A stretch of 64,000 nucleotides of DNA, taken from the NCBI GenBank assembly GCA_023428755.1, contig JAEYWX010000015.1, positions 248,001-312,000 of the forward strand. Direction: 5' to 3'. This DNA is from Bacteroidota bacterium. GTDB lineage: Bacteria; Bacteroidota; Bacteroidia; Chitinophagales; Chitinophagaceae. This document shows positions 7,072 through 15,588 of this stretch, one piece after another (the stretch's first letter is position 1; the number at the start of each line of letters is the position of its first letter). Under the pieces are notes generated by a model. The model was not told the origin of the DNA and did no database searches. It saw only the letters and a list, made by a program, of their open reading frames with translations. Made by a program: the position numbers and the translations under genes.

Positions 7072-8305
7072 CTTTTACCACTGATGTTGAATTGAATTTA
7101 TCACGAAGCGGCTGCATATCTGCACTCACTTTCTTATCCAGGATCTTTGCATAATGCTGCGTAGTCTGAAGTTTCTTATGCCCAAGCATTTTACTTACAC
7201 TCTCAATCGGTACACCATTCGTCAAAGCAACTGTTGTTGCAAATGTGTGCCGTGCTATGTGGAAAGTCAGTTGCTTTTTTATCTCACATAGATCAGCTAT
7301 CTCTTTCAGGTATGCATTTGCTTTTTGATTAGAAGGAATCGGTAACAGCTTCATCTTGTTACATGCTTGCGGATGGTCTTTATATTTCTCGATTATTGCA
7401 AGTGCCGGAGGCAGGAGAGGTATCCTGCTGGCAGTTTTTGTTTTCTGTCTGCTTGTATAAATCCATCTTTCTCCATCAATCCCTATGGTGATTGAATCTT
7501 TCGTAAGATTAGATACGTCAATAAAAGCAAGCCCGGTATAACAACTGAATACAAACATGTCACGTACATGTGCGAGCCGCTCAATTGTAAATTCTTTCGC
7601 TTCAAGATTTTTTAATTCAGTTTCAGAAAGGTAAGGTCGCTCTGTTTGTTTTGTTTTAAGCTTGTATCCAAGGAAAGGATGTTTCTGTAACCAGTTCTTT
7701 GCAACACATTCGTTAATGATCTTCTTTAAATTCTTTATGTACTTCGCATTGGTATTGAGATCAATCTTTTTTTGGGTTTTGAGATAGAAATCGAAGTCAG
7801 AGATAAATTCAATATTCAATTCCTTTAAACTGATGTCTACACGTTTGTATTTGTGCTGCAGAAAGTCTTTGACATGCTTACGGGTAGTTTCATATTTCAC
7901 CCAGGTAGCACGGGAATATTCCTGCCCGATTAAAGCTGATATATCCTTGTTGTGTTGCGTAATGATCTCTAACAGCATCCGGGGCTTTTCAACAACACCG
8001 GTATAAGCTCGTTTAATTGCTTCAGCAGAAACAAACTCGCTGGCAGATAACAGCCTGCTATAACAACCAACAAGTTTGCCTTTTATTACAGCAAGAAAGT
8101 TATTCAACTCTTTTGCTTCAGAACCTTTTGCGGTGCTGAGTTGATTTTTTGCATCCCATTCAAATGGCGATACGGTTCGATGTGTAGAGATTTCTGCTCG
8201 TTGCCCGTTGACAGTAATACGGACAGAGATGGGTGCTTTCCCATTTTTTGTTCTTGCTTTAGCAACCCGAAAAAGGATGCTGAAAGTCTGCGGTTGATTG
8301 GACAT
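7055..8305 (-). CDS. Tyrosine integrase of the tRNA-Asp island
   Basis: A 416-residue site-specific recombinase. Residues 5-95 are an arm-type DNA-binding domain, 110-210 a SAM-like core-binding domain, and 225-400 the catalytic domain. HIARHTF (about residue 349, His-x-x-Arg), LGHKKLQTT and the nucleophile Tyr in QHYAKI (about 383) are in place. The usual first Arg in YTGLRxxD is replaced by Ala (YTGLAFIDV, about 256), a change seen in Bacteroidota integrases of the CTnDOT type, where the first Arg is also missing. It is read away from tRNA-Asp, whose 3' end lies 299 bp upstream, and most likely inserts the neighbouring island there. Confidence 0.92.
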   Translation of the reverse strand: MSNQPQTFSILFRVAKARTKNGKAPISVRITVNGQRAEISTHRTVSPFEWDAKNQLSTAKGSEAKELNNFLAVIKGKLVGCYSRLLSASEFVSAEAIKRAYTGVVEKPRMLLEIITQHNKDISALIGQEYSRATWVKYETTRKHVKDFLQHKYKRVDISLKELNIEFISDFDFYLKTQKKIDLNTNAKYIKNLKKIINECVAKNWLQKHPFLGYKLKTKQTERPYLSETELKNLEAKEFTIERLAHVRDMFVFSCYTGLAFIDVSNLTKDSITIGIDGERWIYTSRQKTKTASRIPLLPPALAIIEKYKDHPQACNKMKLLPIPSNQKANAYLKEIADLCEIKKQLTFHIARHTFATTVALTNGVPIESVSKMLGHKKLQTTQHYAKILDKKVSADMQPLRDKFNSTSVVKEMTGS

Positions 8306-8457
8306 GTGGTGAACATTTAACTGTGAAAAAATTGGTTAAATGCACCTCAACTATTTGCGCTTGTTAGGTAGGATTGCAAACTAAAAATCGATTAACTGTA
8401 TCTGGTTTTTTAGTGATCAGCTCAACCAGCTATTTTGTCAGTTTCTCTTTTCAATTC

Positions 8458-8500
8458 GGGAGCAAATATATTTATCTGCTTTGCTCCCTCGATTGCTCCC
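8458..8500. repeat. Inverted and direct GCTCCC repeats, possible integrase sites
   Basis: GGGAGCAAA (8458-8466) is inverted relative to TTTGCTCCC (8480-8488), and TTGCTCCC recurs directly at 8493-8500. The spacing and the position between integrase and tRNA suit integrase arm or core sites; this is inferred. Confidence 0.5.
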
Positions 8501-8545
8501 TTTTAGAATTGCAGGTATTAGGTTGTAATTACAGTATACAAGCAG

Positions 8546-8581
8546 AAAAGCCACTTAAAACTTGCGCTTTAAGTGGCTTTT
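8546..8581 (-). terminator. Terminator downstream of tRNA-Asp
   Basis: AAAAGCCACTTAAA (8546-8559) pairs perfectly over 14 bp with TTTAAGTGGCTTTT (8568-8581), with an 8-nt loop. It lies 22 bp past the tRNA 3' end, so it probably ends the tRNA transcript; the symmetric A/T ends allow both directions. Confidence 0.75.
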
Positions 8582-8603
8582 GAACTGTTTGTAGTTCTTT
8601 CAG

Positions 8604-8677
8604 CGGACCGGACGGGACTCGAACCCGCGACCTCCGCCGTGACAGGGCGGCATTCTAACCAACTGAACTACCGATCC
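8604..8677 (-). tRNA. tRNA-Asp (GTC)
   Basis: The minus strand reads GGATCGG at the 5' end, pairing with CCGGTCC plus discriminator G at the 3' end. The anticodon loop is CTGTCAC (anticodon GTC) and the T arm GGTTCGAGTCC is intact. CCA is not encoded. It is the probable insertion target of the island to its left. Confidence 0.95.
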
Positions 8678-8829
8678 AACTATCCGTTGCATGAACGACT
8701 GAACAAGAACCGTTTATCATTCATTTTTCGGGACGGCAAAGATAGGGGTTTTGCATATTTCGTAAAAAAAGTTTTTCGTCTTTTTTCAGGAATTAAATAC
8801 TACAAGTAAACCCCATCACTGCCATGGTT

Positions 8830-8837
8830 TATATTTG
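8830..8837 (+). promoter_or_regulatory. Bacteroidota -7 box (TATATTTG)
   Basis: TATATTTG fits TAnnTTTG and ends 20 nt before the preferred ATG of the oxidoreductase gene. No clear -33 TTTG is seen. Confidence 0.45.
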
Positions 8838-8857
8838 CCACTACTTAATTGAATTCA

Positions 8858-9829
8858 ATGCTCAAAATTGCTGTGTTTGGCACCGGCCACCTCGGAAAAT
8901 TTCATCTCAATAACTGGAAAGAAATAGAAGGCGTTGAACTGGTTGGGTTTTACGACCCGAACGACAGGGCGGCTAAAGCCGTTGCAGAAAAATACCAGTT
9001 GCAACGCTTTACCAGTGCCGAAGAATTGATGGCGCTTTGCGATGCGGCCGACATTGTAGCTCCTACCAATTACCACTTTGAGCTTTGCCAAATGGCTGTG
9101 CGGATGGGCAAGCATGTGTTTGTAGAAAAACCGATGTGCAATACCATGGAGGAAGCCAACGAACTGGTGAAACTGGTGCGGGAAGCCAATGTGAAATTAC
9201 AGGTAGGTCATGTGGAGCGGTTCAACCCCGCTTTTCTTGCCGTGAAGGAGCTGCAGTTGAACCCCATGTTTATTGAAGTGCATCGTTTGTCGCAATTTAA
9301 TCCAAGAGGCACAGAGGTAAGTGTGATCCTTGATTTAATGATCCATGACATCGACATTATTTTAAGCCTGGTAAAAAGTGATGTTAAGAATGTATATGCG
9401 AATGGTGTGGCAGTAATGACAGATACACCCGACATCGCCAACGTTCGAATTGAATTTGACAATGGCTGTGTGGCCAATTTAACCAGCAGCCGCATCAGCA
9501 TGAAAAAAATGCGCAAGATCCGGTTGTTTCAACGGGATGCCTATATCGGTATAGATTTCCTTGAAAAAAAATCAGAGATCATCCGCATGAAAAATGCCGA
9601 CGATAAAGAAGCATTTACGTTTGATATTGAAACCAATCATGGCAAAAAAACAATTGCGATCTCAAACCCTCCGGTAAAAGAAGTAAATGCCATCCGTATG
9701 GAGCTGGAGCATTTTCGTGATGCGATATTGCTTGATAAACCTATACCTGTAAGTGAAGTAGATGGCTTACGTGCCATGGATGTGGCCCACCAGATACTTC
9801 AAAAAATACAACGTGCTACCGTTGGTTAA
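8858..9829 (+). CDS. Gfo/Idh/MocA family oxidoreductase
   Basis: A 323-residue NAD(P)-dependent sugar dehydrogenase-like protein. The N-terminus has the Rossmann nucleotide motif GTGHLGKFH, and VFVEKPMC carries the conserved Glu-Lys-Pro that positions cofactor and substrate. RFNP and MIHDIDIIL (with the conserved His) mark the C-terminal substrate domain. I chose the ATG at 8858; a TTG 9 bp upstream is less likely. It is followed after 4 nt by a polyprenyl glycosylphosphotransferase, so it may act on a nucleotide sugar for surface polysaccharide. The substrate cannot be read from sequence. Confidence 0.88.
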   Translation: MLKIAVFGTGHLGKFHLNNWKEIEGVELVGFYDPNDRAAKAVAEKYQLQRFTSAEELMALCDAADIVAPTNYHFELCQMAVRMGKHVFVEKPMCNTMEEANELVKLVREANVKLQVGHVERFNPAFLAVKELQLNPMFIEVHRLSQFNPRGTEVSVILDLMIHDIDIILSLVKSDVKNVYANGVAVMTDTPDIANVRIEFDNGCVANLTSSRISMKKMRKIRLFQRDAYIGIDFLEKKSEIIRMKNADDKEAFTFDIETNHGKKTIAISNPPVKEVNAIRMELEHFRDAILLDKPIPVSEVDGLRAMDVAHQILQKIQRATVG

Positions 9830-9833
9830 ATTC

Positions 9834-11249
9834 ATGTTTCAAAAAACCCGTTTACATATTGGTTGGTATGTGTTTGCAGATTGGCTGTCGGCTACATTTG
9901 CATGGGGATTGTTTTATTTATTACGAAGGGTATTACTCGGCGAAGCAAGTAAGGTATTTGATCAGCAGTTCGATCTAAACTTTTTTATTGGTATCCTTTT
10001 TATTCCTGTTTGCTGGGTTGTTTTCTATCATCTGTTTGGCAGCTATCGGAACCTGTACAGCAAATCAAGACTGCAGGAATTAACCAGCACTTTTTTTTGC
10101 AGCCTTTTCGGTTGCCTCATTTTATTTTTTGCATTACTGCTCGATGACCGAATTGTTTCCTACACCTTTTATTATAAAGAGTCACTCCTGCTGTTTTCCC
10201 TGCAGTTTGGATTCACGTGGTTGTTTCGATGGATCATTCTTACCATCATCAAACAACAATTTATCAAAGGAAATGTAAAGATCAATACACTCATTATTGG
10301 TGCCAACTACAGTGCAGTAAAACTATACAGCGATATTAAAGGTTCAGGCGAAACACTTGGATTTCATTTTGCAGGCTTTTTGTATCCCGATGGCACATCT
10401 GCAAACGGTCTCGGCAAGTATCTACCGGCATTAGGATCTTTACAGGATTTATCTTCCGTGATCCGTGAAAAACAGATCGAGCAGGTAATTATTGCTACAG
10501 AAGAAAAAGAACGCTCATCAATGGAGCAATCGCTCATCATTTTGAGTGAGCATGATGTAAGTATCAAACTGTTGCCCAATACCATCGACATCCTCTCCGG
10601 CTCAGTGCGAACCAGCAATGTATTCGGTGCCATGCTCATTGATCTGCATACCGGCATGATGAGCGAGTGGCAACAAAATATTAAACGCCTGATGGATGTG
10701 GCTGCTTCTGTTTTTGCATTGCTTTTTCTGTTTCCTTTGCTCCTCTTTGTTGCTATCAGAGTAAAACTATCATCGAAAGGTCCGGTATTTTATTCCCAGG
10801 AACGCATCGGCTTAAAAGGAAAACCATTTTACATCCACAAATTCAGATCAATGATAACGGATGCAGAAAAAAATGGCCCCGCTCTTTCATCTGAAACAGA
10901 TCAACGTATTACGCAGTGGGGTAAGGTAATGCGTAAATGGCGATTGGATGAATTACCACAGTTCTGGAATATTCTGAAAGGTGAAATGAGTTTGGTAGGC
11001 CCCCGGCCCGAACGGCGGTTTTATATTGATCAGGTAGTAGAAAAAGCACCCTACTATCGCTATCTGTTGAAAGTAAAACCTGGACTGACATCATGGGGTA
11101 TGGTGAAGTTCGGTTACGCTGAAAATGTTGATGAAATGGTGGAACGTAGTAAATATGATTTGATCTACATTGAAAACATTTCACTGGCACTTGATATCAA
11201 GATCATCATCCATACCGTTCGATTGATTTTTCTTGGTAAAGGTCGATGA
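9834..11249 (+). CDS. Polyprenyl glycosylphosphotransferase (exopolysaccharide initiation)
   Basis: A 471-residue inner-membrane protein of the WcaJ/bacterial sugar transferase family, which moves a sugar-phosphate from a nucleotide sugar to undecaprenyl phosphate. Four to five membrane helices (residues 10-150) precede a nucleotide-binding-like domain (TLIIGANYSAVKL). The C-terminal catalytic domain follows a membrane helix and shows KRLMDV, YSQERIGLKGKPF, KFRSM, WRLDELPQFWN and VGPRPE. I prefer the ATG at 9834, 4 nt after the upstream stop; a start at 9762 would overlap that gene by 68 bp. No other polysaccharide gene is adjacent. Confidence 0.92.
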   Translation: MFQKTRLHIGWYVFADWLSATFAWGLFYLLRRVLLGEASKVFDQQFDLNFFIGILFIPVCWVVFYHLFGSYRNLYSKSRLQELTSTFFCSLFGCLILFFALLLDDRIVSYTFYYKESLLLFSLQFGFTWLFRWIILTIIKQQFIKGNVKINTLIIGANYSAVKLYSDIKGSGETLGFHFAGFLYPDGTSANGLGKYLPALGSLQDLSSVIREKQIEQVIIATEEKERSSMEQSLIILSEHDVSIKLLPNTIDILSGSVRTSNVFGAMLIDLHTGMMSEWQQNIKRLMDVAASVFALLFLFPLLLFVAIRVKLSSKGPVFYSQERIGLKGKPFYIHKFRSMITDAEKNGPALSSETDQRITQWGKVMRKWRLDELPQFWNILKGEMSLVGPRPERRFYIDQVVEKAPYYRYLLKVKPGLTSWGMVKFGYAENVDEMVERSKYDLIYIENISLALDIKIIIHTVRLIFLGKGR

Positions 11250-11277
11250 TGTGCACCTGCAGCTAAACAAACATCGT

Positions 11278-12720
11278 ATGAAAATCAGTTTTCTCTTCGT
11301 TTTAATTGCATCTGTTATTTCTGCTGCAGCACAACAAAGCGCTTACTGGCAGCAGGAAGTAAATTACAAGATCGATGTAACACTGAACACGGAGAACAAA
11401 TCATTGAAAGGTTTTGAAAGCATTGAATATATTAATCACTCGCCTGATACACTTACATACATCTGGTTTCACTTATGGCCCAATGCGTACAAGGATAAAA
11501 GTACAGCCTATGCAAAACAAACAGGCAGTACTTACTATCGAAAAAATACAGGTTACATCGACAGTGTTGTGTTTACCATTGACAGTGATACATTAGTTAC
11601 CGAACCTCATCCGCAGCATATTGATATTGTGAAACTGATTTTAAAACAACCGTTGTTGCCTAGTCAATCCATTCGTATTCATTCATCGTTTTATGTACAA
11701 ATTCCTGAATATGCATCAAGGCTTGGCTATTCAAAAAACGATTTTTACATCTCACAATGGTATCCCAAACCGGCCGTGTACGATCGAAAAGGATGGCATC
11801 CCATGCCCTACTTAGACCGGGGCGAATTTTACAGTGAATTCGGAAGTTTTGATGTTTCCATTACTCTTCCTTCAACTTATGTAGTGGCGGCAACAGGTGA
11901 ACTCACCACAGAAGACGAGTTGGAAACATATAAAATCATCGGCACAAAAAACAGAAAAAAGGCATCGGTAAAATACAAGCCATCTGTTCAAGCAACTTAT
12001 AAAACATTACGCTTTCAACAAAAAGGAGTACACGACTTTGCTTGGTTTGCTTCTGAAAACTTTTTGATCCGGTATTCACAGGCGCTTTTAACCGACGGAC
12101 ATGCAGTTGATATTTTCACATTCGCCAAAACAAACAGGAATTCATTTTGGGATGATGCTAATGATAAGATCGCCAACATACTTTTTGATATGCAGGAGTA
12201 TGTGGGAACTTATCCGTATGGTTCAGTTTCCGCAGTTGAAGGATCGGGTAACAGATTTAGTGGAGGAATGGAATACCCGATGATCTGTTTATTGAATGTA
12301 GCGGAAGAGTATGTACTGACGCATGAAATTGTGCACAACTGGTTTTATGGTATTCTTGCAAGTAACGAACGTGAACATGCATGGATGGATGAAGGACTAA
12401 CGGATTGGTTCACCCATCTTATTCTCAACCGGAGCCCTGTACTTGAAAATGATTTTAACGACCCTGTTGATCAAAACGCAGCACTGTATAAAACAGCGGA
12501 TGCATACTTTTTTGCCGTGTATGCAAAATCGCAGGAATGGTTGCGTTTATTGCAAAAGCAAACCGGCGAGGCAAACTTCGAAGCAGGTATCAAAGAATAT
12601 TATAACCGCTGGAAATTCCGCCACCCTTACCCGGAGGATTTTCAACAGATAATGGAGGAAGTGAGCAAAAAAAAGCTCAACAATGTGTTTAGTCTCTTAA
12701 AAGAGCGTGGTAAACTATAG
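11278..12720 (+). CDS. Secreted M1 family metallopeptidase
   Basis: A 480-residue exported aminopeptidase-like protein. It has a signal peptide (residues 1-20, ending SAAAQ), an N-terminal beta-sandwich, and a catalytic domain with GGMEYP (substitute for GAMEN) and HEIVH at about residue 349, followed 18 residues later by the Glu of WMDEGLTDW. All three zinc ligands and the catalytic Glu are present. The ATG at 11278 is chosen because the signal peptide begins there. A close paralogue follows 42 bp downstream, from which this gene differs by lacking the C-terminal barrel and a linker in the N-terminal half. Confidence 0.9.
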   Translation: MKISFLFVLIASVISAAAQQSAYWQQEVNYKIDVTLNTENKSLKGFESIEYINHSPDTLTYIWFHLWPNAYKDKSTAYAKQTGSTYYRKNTGYIDSVVFTIDSDTLVTEPHPQHIDIVKLILKQPLLPSQSIRIHSSFYVQIPEYASRLGYSKNDFYISQWYPKPAVYDRKGWHPMPYLDRGEFYSEFGSFDVSITLPSTYVVAATGELTTEDELETYKIIGTKNRKKASVKYKPSVQATYKTLRFQQKGVHDFAWFASENFLIRYSQALLTDGHAVDIFTFAKTNRNSFWDDANDKIANILFDMQEYVGTYPYGSVSAVEGSGNRFSGGMEYPMICLLNVAEEYVLTHEIVHNWFYGILASNEREHAWMDEGLTDWFTHLILNRSPVLENDFNDPVDQNAALYKTADAYFFAVYAKSQEWLRLLQKQTGEANFEAGIKEYYNRWKFRHPYPEDFQQIMEEVSKKKLNNVFSLLKERGKL

Positions 12721-12762
12721 GCGTAACCGAAAGAAGATATTATTTTTGATAAAACCCATTGA

Positions 12763-15588
12763 GTGAAATATTTTATTTTTCTGCTCCTTTCCATCAGCAC
12801 CTCTGTATGTATTGCTCAGCAAACCTACTGGCAGCAACAGGTTAACTTCAAAATTGATGTAACGCTCAACGACCGTGAGCATACCCTTGATGGCTTTGCT
12901 AAAATTGAATACAGCAACCGCTCTCCCGACAGTTTACATTTTATCTGGTTTCATGTGTGGCCCAACGCCTACCGAACTGATCGTACTGCGTTCAGTGATC
13001 AGTTACTGGAAAACGGCCGCACCGATTTTTATTTTTCCAATGCAGAAGACCGTGGCTATATCAACCGGCTCGACTTTCGTGTTAATGCGCAGCGTGCCGA
13101 CATCGAAGACCATCCGCAACACATCGATATTATTAAAGTTATTTTACCACAGCCGCTTGCACCGGGTGCTACCATAGAACTGTCCACTCCGTTTCATGTG
13201 CAGTTACCCAAAAACTTTTCAAGAGGTGGACATGTGGGGCAATCCTATCAAATTACACAATGGTTTCCAAAGCCGGCAGTGTACGATCAGTTTGGCTGGC
13301 ATCCCATGCCTTATTTAGACCAAGGTGAGTTTTACAGTGAGTTTGGTAATTATGAAGTGAAGATCACCGTCCCCAAAAGCTATGTTGTGTTGAGTACCGG
13401 TAATTTACAAAACAAAGAAGAACAACAATGGCTGAAAGACCGGGCTGCCAACTATACGCCGCAACCTGTAAAACAGCAACCCAAAAAAACAACTGCAAAG
13501 AAACCGGTAAACGTTCCCGTTACCACGGAAGAAACCAAAACACTTTTATTTACACAAACCAATGTACATGACTTTGCCTGGTTTGCTGACAAAACATACA
13601 TGGTGCTGCACGATACCATTCAGCTTGGCAATGGCCGTGTAATTGATGCATACGCCGCATTCCCACCTTCCGCTAAAGCTCTTTGGAAAAATAGCATACA
13701 AATGATAAAAGATGCTGTGCATTTCAGAAGCAATGCTATTGGTGAATATCCTTACAATACTGTTGCAGCTGTTGAAGCAGAGATGGGTTTTACAGGCGGC
13801 ATGGAATACCCATGCATTACAGCTATTACCCGCATGCCGAATGAAGGAGCATTGGAAAGTGTAATTGAACACGAAGTTGGTCACAATTGGTTCCAGGGAA
13901 TGCTGGCAAACAATGAGCAACGTTACCCCTGGTTTGACGAAGGGATCAATTCGTATTATGACAAACGATTTGATAAAGAAGTAAGTCGCTACAGACGTAC
14001 TTCAACTAAAAAACAATTGTTTGATCTGAATTTTGATGAAGCGTTGTTTTTAAGAAGCTTTGAACGCATCAGACGTGATCAGCCATTAAGTACAAGTTCT
14101 GATTCCTTGACAGACGCTAACTATTCCTTGATCGCTTATGAAAAAGGTGCACAGTTTATGCAGTTACTGGAACAACAGTTGGGCAGAGCTGGAATGGACG
14201 AAGCCATGCAACAATACTTTCAGCAATGGAAAGGGAAACACCCTTATCCCTCAGATCTGAAACAGGTATTGGAAAAAGTAAGTGGTAAAAATCTCGATGC
14301 CACATTTGCTTTGCTTCATCAAAAAGGACAGCTTGTGCCAGAGCAAAAAAAGAAACTCCGGATTTCTCCATTCGTTGGCACAAACGATGCAACAACTAAT
14401 TCTGTGATTGTTTCACCAATTGCTGGCTTTAATTTATACGATGGGTTTATGATCGGCGGTGCAATTCATAACTATACACTGGCGCCAACAAAATTTCAGT
14501 TTATTGCTGCACCAATGTATGCTTCCAAAAGCAAACAATTGAGCGGGCTGGCACGAATGAGTTATACCTTTTATCCGCAACGTACTTTTCAGCAGATAAC
14601 ACTTGCTGTAAATGCATTGAAATTTTCAACCAACGATTTTACAGATACGGCCAATCAGAAATATATTCTTGGTGTGCGAAAAATTTCACCTTCCTTAAAA
14701 CTTGTATTCAAGGAAATAAATCCCCGCAGTACGAGGGAACGTTTCATCCAATGGAAAACATTTTTACTTGATGAAGATGATCTGCGTTTCAGAAGCGATA
14801 CATTTCCAAACGGAAACCGCTTTACAGAAATCACAAAACTGAAAGCCAGCCGCTACCTCAATCAATTACGTTTTGTAATACAGGATACAAGGGCACTGTA
14901 TCCCTATCGTGGTGAATTGATGGCAGAACAGGCACAGGATTTTTTACGCCTTGCATTTACCGGCAACTACTATTTTAATTACAATGAAAAATTAGGTGCC
15001 AACATAAGAGTGTTTGCAGGAAAATTTATTTATCTCGGTGAAAAAACAATCACCAAACAATTCAGAAATGATCCGTATCACCTGAATTTATCAGCACCAA
15101 AAGGATATGAAGATTACACGTACAGCAATTACTTCATTGGACGGAATGAATTTGAGGGCTTTGCCAGTCAGCAGATGATGATGCGTGATGGCGGCTTTAA
15201 AGTTCGCACCGATCTTTTGGCAAACAAAGTGGGCAAAACAGATGATTGGTTAATGGCCATTAATATTTCAAGCGATATCCCAGACCAGATCAATCTCCTG
15301 AATATTTTACCGGTGAAGATTCCCTTGAAAGTATATCTTGATCTTGGTACGTATGCCGAAGCATGGAGACCCAATGCCGAAGGAAGCAAAGTACTGTACA
15401 ATGCAGGTTTGCAACTTTCGTTACTCAAAAACACGATCAACATTTATGCACCGCTGCTATACAGCCGTGTGTATCGTGATTATTTTGAATCAACGATCCC
15501 TGAAAAACGTTTTCTGAAAAACATCAGCTTTACAATTGACATTCAAAATTTGAGCTTTAAGAAAATTGACCGTCGTTTTATCTTCTGA
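12763..15588 (+). CDS. M1 family metallopeptidase fused to a predicted outer-membrane barrel
   Basis: A 941-residue protein starting with GTG at 12763, where a signal peptide begins (cleavage after CIAQ). Residues 20-530 parallel the upstream peptidase: GGMEYP, HEVGH at about residue 370, and Glu in WFDEGINSYYD after 18 residues. A Pro/Lys/Gln/Thr linker lies around 225-250. Residues 540-941 alternate polar and hydrophobic residues in many predicted strands and end in Phe (RRFIF), as outer-membrane barrels do. This suggests a peptidase tethered to the outer membrane. The stop overlaps the next ATG (TGATG). Confidence 0.88.
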   Translation: MKYFIFLLLSISTSVCIAQQTYWQQQVNFKIDVTLNDREHTLDGFAKIEYSNRSPDSLHFIWFHVWPNAYRTDRTAFSDQLLENGRTDFYFSNAEDRGYINRLDFRVNAQRADIEDHPQHIDIIKVILPQPLAPGATIELSTPFHVQLPKNFSRGGHVGQSYQITQWFPKPAVYDQFGWHPMPYLDQGEFYSEFGNYEVKITVPKSYVVLSTGNLQNKEEQQWLKDRAANYTPQPVKQQPKKTTAKKPVNVPVTTEETKTLLFTQTNVHDFAWFADKTYMVLHDTIQLGNGRVIDAYAAFPPSAKALWKNSIQMIKDAVHFRSNAIGEYPYNTVAAVEAEMGFTGGMEYPCITAITRMPNEGALESVIEHEVGHNWFQGMLANNEQRYPWFDEGINSYYDKRFDKEVSRYRRTSTKKQLFDLNFDEALFLRSFERIRRDQPLSTSSDSLTDANYSLIAYEKGAQFMQLLEQQLGRAGMDEAMQQYFQQWKGKHPYPSDLKQVLEKVSGKNLDATFALLHQKGQLVPEQKKKLRISPFVGTNDATTNSVIVSPIAGFNLYDGFMIGGAIHNYTLAPTKFQFIAAPMYASKSKQLSGLARMSYTFYPQRTFQQITLAVNALKFSTNDFTDTANQKYILGVRKISPSLKLVFKEINPRSTRERFIQWKTFLLDEDDLRFRSDTFPNGNRFTEITKLKASRYLNQLRFVIQDTRALYPYRGELMAEQAQDFLRLAFTGNYYFNYNEKLGANIRVFAGKFIYLGEKTITKQFRNDPYHLNLSAPKGYEDYTYSNYFIGRNEFEGFASQQMMMRDGGFKVRTDLLANKVGKTDDWLMAINISSDIPDQINLLNILPVKIPLKVYLDLGTYAEAWRPNAEGSKVLYNAGLQLSLLKNTINIYAPLLYSRVYRDYFESTIPEKRFLKNISFTIDIQNLSFKKIDRRFIF

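Larger units (their letters stand above)
8306..8603. other. Integrase upstream region and probable attachment region
   Basis: No gene. It contains repeated GCTCCC motifs, a terminator hairpin and the space between the integrase start and the tRNA-Asp 3' end. The exact crossover cannot be fixed because no second copy of the tRNA 3' end was found to the left within this window. Confidence 0.5.

Noticed and set aside
1..8603. CRISPR array in the palindrome-rich island
   Set aside because: The repeats are inverted pairs of differing sequence; no regularly spaced identical direct repeats were found.
8573..8809. Plus-strand frame across tRNA-Asp reading DRTGLEPATSAVTGRHSNQLNYRS
   Set aside because: It is the well-known false peptide obtained by translating the antisense of a tRNA gene.
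9762..9833. Upstream ATG for the glycosylphosphotransferase
   Set aside because: It would overlap the preceding gene by 68 bp; ATG 9834 is 4 nt after that gene's stop and matches the usual N-terminus.
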